This document shows, piece by piece, positions 24,500 to 33,972 of a stretch of DNA of 64,000 nucleotides. Every line of letters begins with the position of its first letter. Within the stretch, counting starts at the first letter, position 1. The position numbers were made by a program, and so were the translations under genes. The notes beneath the pieces are model-generated. The model ran no database searches, was not told where the DNA came from, and worked only from the letters and a program-made list of their open reading frames with translations. This DNA is from Trichostrongylus colubriformis (Eukaryota; Nematoda; Chromadorea; Rhabditida; Trichostrongylidae), in the NCBI GenBank assembly GCA_963978905.1, contig OZ022261.1, forward strand, positions 25,417,686 to 25,481,685. The letters are read 5' to 3'.

Positions 24500-25880
24500 A
24501 TCTTCCCTCTAATCTTCATGCTGCAATTTGGAAGGACTACAGTCAGTCTTGCATGTATACCCATACCGGAATGCCACCGATTGACTGCAAGGAGGACTTT
24601 TCAAGTGGTAAGAGTTATACCACTTTCCGTCTAACTTTTTTCCTCCATACTTTCGTCGCAGTCAAAACAGAGAAGGAGCAGTCAAGGGCATCTGCTCATT
24701 GTAACCGACGTACCATCAGGGCGGAGAACGCTCAGTATGTCACTGAGTTCACAGATGGCATGCGAAACCTTGGTGACCACCAGCCTCGGTTTTTGATGAA
24801 GGGTATACCACAGAGATTACCGTTAAAAAATAGAGGGCCAACGAGATTTTTAGCCGAACAATATAGAGTGGTCCTAGGAGCACCAATACTGGCAAGGACA
24901 TGCCTGGACAAACTGCTACTTTATAACAAGAGCAGGAGGTGCTGCGTTTTTGTCTATGTCCCAGCATAACTTCGAAATACTGCCTTTCTGTGCCTTTTTA
25001 AAAGTGTATGAATACGAAGGACCGTTCGATAGCCTGTGCATACCTCCATGTGCGATTGTGCAAGCTGACAGCGCTGCAGATAATAAATCGATAAAGGCCG
25101 AATGCCGGCAGCAATTCGCGCGCGAAATAAACGGCTGAGAGTAATATGCAGAATAGTAAGTGAATGACTTTAGGGAAATCCACTAGCTCTCACTCAATGT
25201 TCTCACTTTCTACAAAAAAAATGAATCGTGGTGAGGTTTACTCAGGACTACATGAAAGCCTTATGACGCGAAATTGAATCCGTTCACCCCACTTAAAGAA
25301 GTGATGTTCATAGTTAGAACCCTAACTAAATGTCTACGTATGACATCTACTAAAGCTAGGGACGCTGTAACAGGTTATCTTTGCGCCCATGGAGCCTGGA
25401 CCTACTGGAAGATGGAATTATCCCCCGTCATGGTATTGCAAGTGGGACCGCTCTTTGCAAGAGGCTTAACACACAAATGAATGGGATGTACGAACTTCCA
25501 CACAGTATTTTGAGTTTTTTGCTATCAATATATTTGAAGTGAGATACGATAAGATCATTCAGTAAACGTGGAACTCAACAAGCGCCAATGTTTAAAACAG
25601 AAATCGATTAGCCGAAGATGTACCTGCGAGAGTGTAGAGAAACTCTCTATGTGTTATTTCACTAACGATAAGCCGAAGGAATTCCTGAAAGTTAAAATAT
25701 AAACATTGTTATATCTGAACTACAAAACATCGGCTTCAAGCTGGAACTGTTTGGAACTGTGACACAGCCGTGCAGTTGTGAATGCGTACGAGTGCAAGTT
25801 TAATTCATAGCACCCCTCATCAACCAGATTCGAGCATCGGAGCAATGAGTAAAGTGAAGTGTGTTTGGATTGAATATTCG
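24500..25880. other. No exon supported
   Basis: Probably intronic for the Lys-rich minus-strand gene. Frames on both strands (for example 24553-24969 plus) lack domains and splice context. A missing middle exon of that gene could hide here, but I cannot point to it. Confidence 0.3.
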
Positions 25881-25883
25881 TCA

Positions 25884-26429
25884 TGCGCAATAGGACAGCC
25901 GTAAGTAGTCGAGACTCAGAACGAATGTCGTGCCCTGCGCCTTATTTTTGGTCCAGGACACAGTCGTTCTAGGACCCCATTACGTACGGCACTACCCGGC
26001 TCGTACGCATCGCGTCGCCGCCGCACGCGATACACAAATTCTTTGTCCTGATGACATACACCTAGTCAAATATAACGAACAAACAGAATAAAGGAAGGCG
26101 TTACGAAAACGGATACCGTCTGGGTCTGTGCATCTTTCATAGTCTTCTGTACATCTCCCGCGTTTTGAGCTTCTATGGGCTTCTTTTTCCTTGGCTTGTC
26201 CTTGCCTTTCATACTTCGATCTTTTTTGTGCTTCTTCGATGATTTGTTCTGGCGCGTGCCAGCATCTCTCGCATTAGGATCTTCCGTCTGAGGAATCTGA
26301 AAAAAGTGTTTGCTACTCGTTTACGGGTGAGCGTAGGGGAGCCAGCTGGGCAGGATACACGGAGAGGTTAGTCACCCTTCCGTGTGCAGCCTTTCCACAA
26401 CGAAGCTATTATAGCAAGGCACTTGGCGC
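25884..26429. repeat. Tandem segmental duplication, distal copy
   Basis: About 545 bp (CGTCATGCGC through CACTTGGCGC) repeats at 27816-28378 in the same orientation. The unit contains a whole Lys-rich exon with its splice sites plus intron flanks. The copies are now separated by hAT copy B. Confidence 0.75.
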
Positions 26430-28725
26430 CAGGGTCAAGCCTCCGTTGAGGAATCCTCAACGGGGGTCGTATTTGGTCCGCTAGGAGGGGGGGGGGGGTC
26501 GTAATCGTTGAGGTACTAGTGATCAGCAGAAGTTCTCACGTAGAGGGTCTAAAGAAGTGTAAGGGAAGAAATGATAAAACTGACTAATTAGGTTGGTACC
26601 TGAAACTAGTTTAACTTAATCATCATGGAAACCTCATGCATGGCGCGATCTGCAACGAAACCGGTCAACGCCAATAGACCTTTCGTTGGTCCGCTGACAC
26701 CGAAACCACGTACAGAGACACCTCCGAAGTTCACGAAATTCACCGATTAACCGTGGAAAGCGATATCTATCAACAGGTACCACCGTGGATGGACACTGCA
26801 AAAACATTGAGATGAAAACGGAAAATTAGCTGATATGGACTTTCTTCATATATTACTCCCATTGCAAGTACGTAATCTTGTGTTAGCAGCCACTATACAA
26901 ACCGAAAAAACGTTTGTATTCATCGAGAATGTGGATGAAATCCTCATGCATGGCGCATCCCACAGAAGAGCTGACCGACGCTTCTCGCCTTCCCACTAGG
27001 CCTTCCAGAGCGAAGGATGCATACTAGCGAAATTTCAGTAACAATAAATCAATTTTCTGAAGAATCTTGGGAATATCTCGCAAATTCGGCGAAAAGAAGA
27101 TTTCCTCAACTGGCTTTTCTGAAGGTTTCCTCCTTCGTTTTAGAGACATGACATAGTTCGGGTAGTCATTCCAAAGCCACAACCTAGCAGACCCTGCTTC
27201 ACTAAAGCAAGCTCATATGGTAAAGTTTGAAGGAAGTTATGGCAATTTCCGTGAAACACTTCGAAATTTTCCTCATCAAATCCTCATCTGGAAACCCATA
27301 TCGAGAACTAAGCAACCGTTGGGGAAAGCAAACGGGCAATGGATAGGTCTGAGGGAGTTATTAGGAAAACAGTTTACAGCTGTTCGAAAGACGAGCTCTA
27401 GGTAAAGTTTGAACTGTTTCCAAAATGTCGGACTTTAGTATGGGGAAGATACCGCGCTCCATCGTGATTGCCGCGTCGCAGCCGTCGCCTGACATGAGAT
27501 CCTTAACTTCTCTAGATGTGTGGAGTATTCTGAATTACTGTTTGAAATTGTTCGATTATGAGGTAGAAGCGTGATGCGAACTGGAATCTAGGATTCATAG
27601 ATTATATATTGAGTGTATAGTACTGGGAATTCCACCTGTATCAAATATTTTTCGGGTTCTTGTGTCCATTTAGTTGTATATTGGTGTGGAGCATTTAAAA
27701 AATGACAAATGCTTAATTGATGGTTTTTGTGAAGAGAGAGGGGGTCGTATTGGGGCCCCTTTTTGAGGGGGGTCGTATTTTTTGAAAATTTTCCTCAACT
27801 GGACGCTTGACCCTGTTTGGCGTGCGCGAAAAACCCAACTGTCGTGCCCCGCGCCCTATTTTCGGTCCAGAACCCACTAGTCGTCCTAGGACTCCATTAC
27901 GTACAGCACTACCCAGTACGTATCGCATCACCGCCGCACGCCGCACGCGACCACACAAATTTTTTGTCCTGATACATACACCTAGCCAAATATAACAAAG
28001 AAACAGAATAAAGGAAAGCATTACGAAGACGGATACCGTCTGGGTCTGTCTATCTCTCATCAAAACGTATTTGTGCTTCTTTTTTGATGTCTTGTCCATG
28101 TGCAGGAGTGCCTCACTCGCATTTGGAACTTCTTTTGGCTTCTCTTTCGATGGCTTGCCCTTGCGCGGGACAGCGTCTCCTGTGTCAGGATCTTCCTTGG
28201 GCTTCTCTTCTGCTGCCTTTTCATTGCGCAGCATTTCAAGCCTCTGAAAAAATTGTGTTTGCTACTCGTTTACGCGTGGGCGTAGGGGAGCCAGCTGGGC
28301 AGAATACACGAAGAGGTTATGGTCGTGCCCGAAAGCAGCCTTTTCACAACGAAGCTAATATGGCAACGCACTTGGTGCGTGCGAAAGTACCAGTTGGACC
28401 GTCATGGAGCCTATCCCCTCATTGCGAGTACAAGGTGGTACTATCATACTCTGACATTGCGTTTAAAAATGAAAAAAAAAGTAGCGATCGCATATGCAAG
28501 GACGATCTGCAACATCACTACGGTGGTTATTTCCCCCCCCCCCCCCCCCCCCCCAAGAAACAAACATTTGTCCTTCTCGATTCATCAGCCAAACATGCTG
28601 ATGAATCGAGAAGGCACAATGAAAATCCACACTGAATTCTGATTTACCTCACGTCGTTCCTCAGATCTCACATTGTGGGCCGTTTGTGCCATTTTTTGTA
28701 GCATACGTTTATTTATCCTGGCCAT
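26117..28725 (-). CDS. Lys/Glu-rich protein gene with duplicated exon (5' part)
   Basis: Three exons join in phase 0: 28725-28648 (26 codons, starting MARINKRMLQKMAQTAHNV), 28243-28037 (69 codons, exon 2a) and 26296-26117 (60 codons, exon 2b). 2a and 2b are tandem duplicates. Both follow a TTTTTTCAG or TTTTCAG acceptor and both end in QTQT at ACG|GTATCC. 2a has NEKAAEEKPKEDPDTGDAVP and SKEKPKEV; 2b has NKSSKKHKKDRSMKGKDKPR. The product is basic, disordered and probably intracellular, with no signal peptide. Reading past the 2a donor gives a hydrophobic run, but copy 2b has a stop there, supporting the donor. Downstream exons are unresolved; 21267-21448 may be the last. Family not recognised. 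Confidence 0.5.
26430..27815. mobile_element. hAT-like element, copy B (inverted relative to A)
   Basis: The ends are CAGGGTCAAGCCTCCGTTGAG and CCTCAACTGGACGCTTGACCC. The flanks CTTGGCGC and TTTGGCGT match at 6 of 8 bases. The empty site CACTTGGTGCGTGCG at 28373-28387, in the duplicated segment, confirms the insertion point. It is non-autonomous and lies between exons 2a and 2b of the Lys-rich gene. Confidence 0.78.
27816..28378. repeat. Tandem segmental duplication, proximal copy
   Basis: Partner of 25884-26429. It holds exon 2a of the Lys-rich gene and ends with the unoccupied version of the copy B insertion site. Confidence 0.75.
28531..28614. repeat. Poly-C tract followed by perfect 18-bp hairpin
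   Basis: More than 20 C residues (28531-28554) precede CCTTCTCGATTCATCAGC (28572-28589), a 7-base loop and its exact reverse complement (28597-28614). It lies in intron 1 of the Lys-rich gene and is probably the relic of a small palindromic element. Confidence 0.65.
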
Positions 28726-28729
28726 GTTG

Positions 28730-29375
28730 ACCCAAGGAGGATGAACTATGAACGATGATCTTATTTAATTCACCTGAAAAAGCGCATAAAAAATTCTGTT
28801 TATTCCAATAAATCCACTCATTCGTATTCATGCACATTTCTAATACACATGAGCCTTCTACTTATGCACTTCTAGCATGGTGTAGCCATCTGCACTTGAT
28901 GCAGCAACTAACGAGGTGGACGGCCCATTGATGATTACAAGAGAATTACAGGTGGCACGATTAAGCAGCGTTCTCAGCTGTTTGTAATCAAGAAGAATTG
29001 TGTGAGCCCAAATACTCGCCAATGTATTGTGATAAACGAATCCCGAGATTCATAAATGAAGAAATTGCGATATTCGAGCATCACAGTGTGCAAATTAGTG
29101 CGTTCTTTAGGGTAAATATAGAGATCCTATTCATTTTCAGTGACTCTGACACTTATGCAAGCATGTCATCATACTATTTGCATAATTCTCAAAAAAAAAA
29201 ACCATAATGAATAAACAAAAACATATGAATACCCGAACGAAAAAGAATAGCCAATCACGGAGCTATCGCGCACGGTGACGCGTATACAACTGAATGACCG
29301 CGAGGTGAATACAGGTGAGTTGTTGCGTGCACAGTCGTAGGGTGAAAACGGTATCGGAGCTGTGAAGCCTCGTTC
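28730..29375. other. No feature seen
   Basis: This is upstream of the Lys-rich gene's ATG on the minus strand. No clear trans-splice acceptor abuts that ATG. A 69-codon plus-strand frame at 28998-29207 has no family signal. Confidence 0.3.
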
Positions 29376-29627
29376 TTAGAATCGCATCCACATGAGAAAA
29401 TATAACGAAAGTTTATTCCGATCACCATTCATAAGCATAAAGAAGAAGTTTGTTCTAGTATTAGGCTGTCCAGGAGCCTCAGTATAATAGGGTCCAACAG
29501 TGTGTGACTCCAAAGTATTTATTCTAGAAGCTTTAATGATCTCTTGAAATAGCCCAAGCAACTTTTGTGAGGCTTTCAAAAGGTCCTTTAAGTTTTTCAA
29601 ATAAGTGCTTTGCTGTTGAACATGTTG
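29376..29627 (-). CDS. Possible terminal exon, function unknown
   Basis: An open segment of about 83 codons ends at TAA. It includes LKNLKDLLKASQKLLGLFQE (amphipathic), SHTVGPYYTEAPGQPNTRTN and MNGDRNKLSLYFLMWMRF. The composition looks protein-like, but no acceptor, partner exon or family could be identified. Confidence 0.25.
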   Translation of the reverse strand, partial: QHVQQQSTYLKNLKDLLKASQKLLGLFQEIIKASRINTLESHTVGPYYTEAPGQPNTRTNFFFMLMNGDRNKLSLYFLMWMRF

Positions 29628-30079
29628 CTCATATTATCTATGTGAACAAATGAGATCAGACTTTTACAACCACTGGCACTGTAACCACTGACAGTACCAT
29701 AGATGTCAGTGTCAGTATCCTGAAAAGAGCCCCATCAGTGTCATCGGTTTCAATATCCTGAAAACATTACGTTATCCCCAGTGTGGCACTTCAATATTCA
29801 TATGATAAAATCAGGTCATTGAGTGAATCCATGGCCGTGCAATCACCTCCGAGATTGTCTACCTGTTCAACAATCATGTTTTTATTTTATATACTTCATG
29901 TTTCTCAGTAATATATTTTGAGACGGTAGTGCTAGCATTAATCAGTAGCAGTGAACATCAAATTTGCTTTCGGTTTGAATAAAGGAAACCTTTTCCCAAA
30001 GTTTAGTTCAAGAGAGGATTAGTGTAAAGACATATGCGCTGCTCAAAAGGGAAGCATAAGAGTCGTGACCGTTTGTAGT

Positions 30080-30930
30080 AATCGTTCAGATCGTTTCAAA
30101 CGAGATGCCTCAGATGTAAACTCAGTGTCCCGCTTCGCGACAGACTAAGAAACGAAGTAATTAGACGATGCTGTCGTCAAGCAACTGTTGAAATGGAAAT
30201 TCAACAACGACGGCTTCGTTGGTCTGGTCATGTTCGCAGAATGCAGCCGGAACGATATCCCCATAAGGCCTTATAGATAACTCGGCCACATGACTGAAAG
30301 ATTCGCGAGGAACCGGGTGGCGTGCAAGTGTTCCGAAGTGTTCCAGAAGGCCAGGTCACCAGCGTTGTGAGAGGGGCAATTTACTATAGAAACCACGAAA
30401 TTAACATTCTTGTGGGACTAAAACATTGTATTATGGACTGTTACAGTAATCACCTTCTACCTTCATCACAGATCAAATTTGCTTCCAGTCAATGGAAAAT
30501 GCGAAAAAGAATGGAACCTAATCATTTAAGCAACAACTATCCAACCTCACTACATATTTACATTCACAAATATCTGCCTTTATTCTTCGATCCTCATCTT
30601 TGACATAATTAGACCAGCTACGTAGCCATGATCTTGAAATTAGAAGTAAATCAATGGTCTTGTGGTGAACCAACTCATCGGTGACCTGACCCCACACTAC
30701 TCACCGGAACACTTGCAACACTCCCGAGGAGCACCGAAGAAGACATGGTTGAAACAGATAAAGAAAGATGTTTCTAAATGCAGACTCAGTATGCAGCAAG
30801 CAAAGATGGTAGATATGGACAGATTGGAGTGGAGGAGAACTGTGAAGACCTTGTGTAGTCCAGTGGCAACTACAGCAGCGTTCAGCTACCTAGGGAGGAC
30901 AAGTAATAAGTAAGTAAGTGATCATACGGG
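30080..30930 (+). mobile_element. LINE 3' end, same family as 6772-9600, interrupted
   Basis: This matches the tail of the 6772-9600 LINE: GATGCCT(C/T)AGA, CGCTTCGCGACAGACT, TTCGCAGAATGCAGCCGGAA, then after the insert at 30312-30724, GAGGAGCACCGAAGAAGACA and an SRGAPKKTWLKQIKKD tail. It ends in TAATAAGTAAGTAAGTGA, showing that the family's 3' terminus is a TAAG-type short repeat. Frame broken. Confidence 0.75.
30312..30724. mobile_element. hAT-like MITE inserted in LINE
   Basis: The inverted ends share TGCAAGTGTTCC and, further in, GG(T)CACC/GGTGACC blocks. CGCGAGGA on the left and CCCGAGGA on the right match at 7 of 8 bases. The intact LINE at 9415-9425 (CAGCGAGGAGCACC) shows the empty site. 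About 413 bp, no transposase. Confidence 0.65.
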
Positions 30931-31095
30931 CCTGGGCCACTGTCATACTCTGCGATGCGGCTGCAGCCTGCAGGACGCGGCTGCGTCGCCTCTGCGTCTC
31001 TGCCCGTGCCACCTAGCCCCGCTAGCCCTGAACGCAGTTACCCGTGCCGCCGGCGGGTACGCCGGCACCACAGCAAAGTATGCAGGCGAAATTAG
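30930..31095. repeat. Fragment related to the Harbinger-like MITEs
   Basis: GGCCACTGTCATACTCTGCG at the left and GCAAAGTATGCAGGCGAAA at the right resemble the ends of 708-1195. The target duplication is not clear, so this is probably a degraded copy. Confidence 0.4.
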
Positions 31096-31488
31096 ATAAT
31101 TGAGACGCATACAGTGAGGGACATCTGGCATCCACTGTAATAAGAAAAAAGGAGCTTCCACAAATGAACCGACTGAAGAGAGCTGACACAAGCGGGGCAG
31201 TCCAGAGGAGGCTCCCTGGACAGATCGGAAGAGAGCCAGTGGGAAGGCGGAAGGGGGATATGATTGATGCTCAGGTCTAAACTTCACATCAGACCCGATG
31301 TTGGGGATAATGGATTAAGGTGAGCAGCGAATATTTGGAAGAGCTAAAAAAGACCCGCTTGAAACCTACCCTCATTGAGAGGTGCTTCTACGACAACTCA
31401 TAACTCGGCACAAGCTTAAGCAAGAGGCTAAGAAAAAATCGCAACAGAAACATCGCCAAAACTGTGCTGAATACGCCCAAGGTAGGCG

Positions 31489-32435
31489 GGTATTACATAC
31501 AAAGCCAAGCGGTAGCCGGGCAGCAACTGCGTACTGCACACCACTACAGTAACCCTTCCGCCTATATTTATTCAGATCAAGACGCTGTTACAGTGTATAC
31601 GACTACAGAATACGCTTTTTTCAATACACCGGGAGTAAATGGGAGATAGTGTATATATACGTATATGTGTAGGCTATTATGATGTATAGTGCAGGTCTTA
31701 TCGAGGGGGAATGGGAGAAGAACGCACTGTACTTTACTGTGTATTACAACGAGTGGCACTGCTCTACGTATTACAAATGACTGAGGATCTAAAAAGCACT
31801 CCTATCACGTATTCGCAAACGAACTAAACAAAAAAACGGAAGAAATCACTGTGCTAATGTAGTTGTGGCGGCCACTCACCTTCCACTCGCACTTCTCACC
31901 TTATAACCTCCTACGATCATAAACTTGTACAGTCGAGTGTAAATTTTTACTTGAGCCTTAGTTGAGGAGAACGGGTTACCTGCTCGGTGCTAATGTAGCG
32001 GGGGAGGCACCCCACCAAGCTCAGCGTACGGCGCTATTATTGCCTGCGAATTGGCCTAAGCCTTACTTTAGGGGGAAGCACCTACGTTTCTCAAATAAGG
32101 CTCAGGTAAATATACATTTTAACGTACAGATTGGTGATTAAAAATCTTGGATCAGGGCTGACAGCACGACATGAGTGTCCCCCCACCTCAGCAACTATAA
32201 TAACGCCTTCTGCCCTCAACTAATTCTTGAAAAGCTTAGGTTATAGGCAGTATGCTGACACAGAAGATTGGCCGCTCACAACTACTCTGGCTGTATTCAA
32301 CTAAGCAATCTCGTAGTCGCAGCGACGGTCGAACTGCGTCTTGTGTAGTCACTGATAAATATAGGCGGGAGGGTTACTGTAGTGGTGTCGTGCGCAACTG
32401 CGACCCGGCTACCGCTTGGCTTTATAGGTAATACC
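31489..32435. mobile_element. Inverted-repeat element, about 0.95 kb
   Basis: GGTATTAC, then AAAGCCAAGCGGTAGCCGGG and CCACTACAGTAACCCT(T/C)CCG at the left are mirrored at 32340-32435. Arms are about 95 bp. No transposase frame inside; superfamily not assigned. Confidence 0.6.
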
Positions 32436-32440
32436 AGGTA

Positions 32441-32606
32441 CAGTCCATTTCCCAAAGCCTGGCAGGGCGAGGCCTACGGACTTGAATGAACGTGTATCGA
32501 TCTCTCTCACCCCGCCACACACTCTCACTCTCACCACGTACTCTCACTCTCGCCACACACCCAGAATCCGTGGGCCGCGCCCTGCCAGGCGACGGGAACT
32601 GGACTA
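32441..32606. mobile_element. TA-flanked MITE, CAGTCC ends, copy 1 of 4
   Basis: CAGTCCATTTCCCAAAGCCT at the left and the complement of AGTCCAGTTCCCGTCGCCTG at the right are flanked by TA on both sides, as expected for Tc1/mariner-type insertion. Other copies are at 40670-40792, 45375-45514 and 55523-55677. All carry a CACCCCGCCACACACTCTC-like centre or its complement. Confidence 0.65.
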
Positions 32607-32789
32607 TAGGCGGAGTCTGCTCACTATGGCTGGAGCGACACTTATGCAGAGAGTGCTTACTATAAATCAGAGTTCTGTTGTAGAACGATTAAATAGCAGA
32701 GAGGAGATTTGGGTTGTCCATGACAGATGTTATTGTGCTGGGAAGTTCAATTAAACGCATTAGGCTAGAGTACTACCCCGGCGGGGCTA

Positions 32790-33960
32790 GGCTTTACGAT
32801 TTTGCTATTTTGCGTTGCCGCTATTTTGCGGTATCGCACTTTTGCACTCAAAGTTGTGGCAAAATCGCAAAATCGAAATCGCGAAGTATGGCGGCGGCCT
32901 TTATCCACAGCCCCGCTGATTTATAATTATGGTTACGATTTGCACGGTAAATTGAATGCTTATCGTGAATTTGTGCCTGCATGACCAAATATTTCAATTA
33001 TAGCTCCTGTCGGCTTGAAAACAGCTTTCTCCGAACGCAAGATTGTTGGTGATCTCCGTAAAGATAGAGTGCTATCGCAATGGGGGGGGGGGGAAGGTCT
33101 CACTAATGGACACTAGTTTGATGGATAGAGGCACTCCTTCTCCCTTCCACTGACGCTTAGGCAAAAATGTACGCCAGAGTGTTCAAATGGATCCCTTACA
33201 GATTCCTTCGGAATGCTCAAATGTGCGACTTTCTATGAGATGCTTCCCCCCCCCCCCCCCCACTGTGATAACACCGAAAATGTTCCTACGTGCAGTTTGG
33301 ACTGAGAAGCGCCTAACCCACATCCATCCCAATTGATACGTGGTACCTCATTCGATAGACAGATGGAACTTAGAATGAAATAAGCGTTACTACTCAAGCT
33401 GATGACTTACGACACATCATTTCCACAAAGGCCAAGTCTTCCATGCTACTTAGGCATCAATCAAGCTCCCATACTTGTCACTTCCTTCGTCTTTCGCTGC
33501 TTTTCTGTTATTAGCCTTCTGCTACCTTTTTATTAAATATCGTAGAGCTTGGCTATGCAGAACTACATTACAGTAAGACGAAGGAGATGAAACGTTGTTA
33601 GCGTTGTTTTTGTGCGATAGCAGCAGATTTTTTGTAAGCTACAAAATCATTAGGTACACTGACGTGAACTCAACAAAGAATAATACTGAATTATTCTGAT
33701 TGTACAAAGTTCGAATTAAAACAATTGTTTGTTGGATATGCATATATTCGGCGTCCGATGCAATGGAAGAGCGTCCAAATGACGATTATCTGACCAAATC
33801 GCATACCAGTGTCTTGTTTTCTTATTCGAGCCGATTTTTCGACTTTATGCATAAAATTACTATTTTGTCTGGTCCATAGGTTTCCAGTAATGATAGTATT
33901 TCGAGAAGTCGTTGTTGTACGCGTAGTTTCTTGAAGATAGAAGAACATCGTTTCCATAAT
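32790..33960. other. No gene; G/C homopolymers
   Basis: A TTTTGCGTTATCGCACTTTTGC-like segment (32800-32880) recurs at 40170-40200. A G-run lies at 33082-33092 and a C-run at 33246-33262. The rest is probably the promoter region of the PANK4-type gene, without a motif I can name. Confidence 0.4.
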
Positions 33961-33968
33961 TTGTTCAG
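33961..33968 (+). promoter_or_regulatory. Likely spliced-leader acceptor of the PANK4-type gene
   Basis: TTGTTCAG ends four bases before the ATG at 33973. An acceptor with no upstream coding exon, this close to the start codon, is typical of nematode trans-splicing. It favours 33973 over the in-frame ATG at 33931. Confidence 0.5.
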
Positions 33969-33972
33969 GTTC

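Noticed and set aside
21660..27815. Autonomous hAT transposon with transposase
   Set aside because: Neither copy has a frame with transposase motifs. The reverse transcriptase fragment between them is a LINE.
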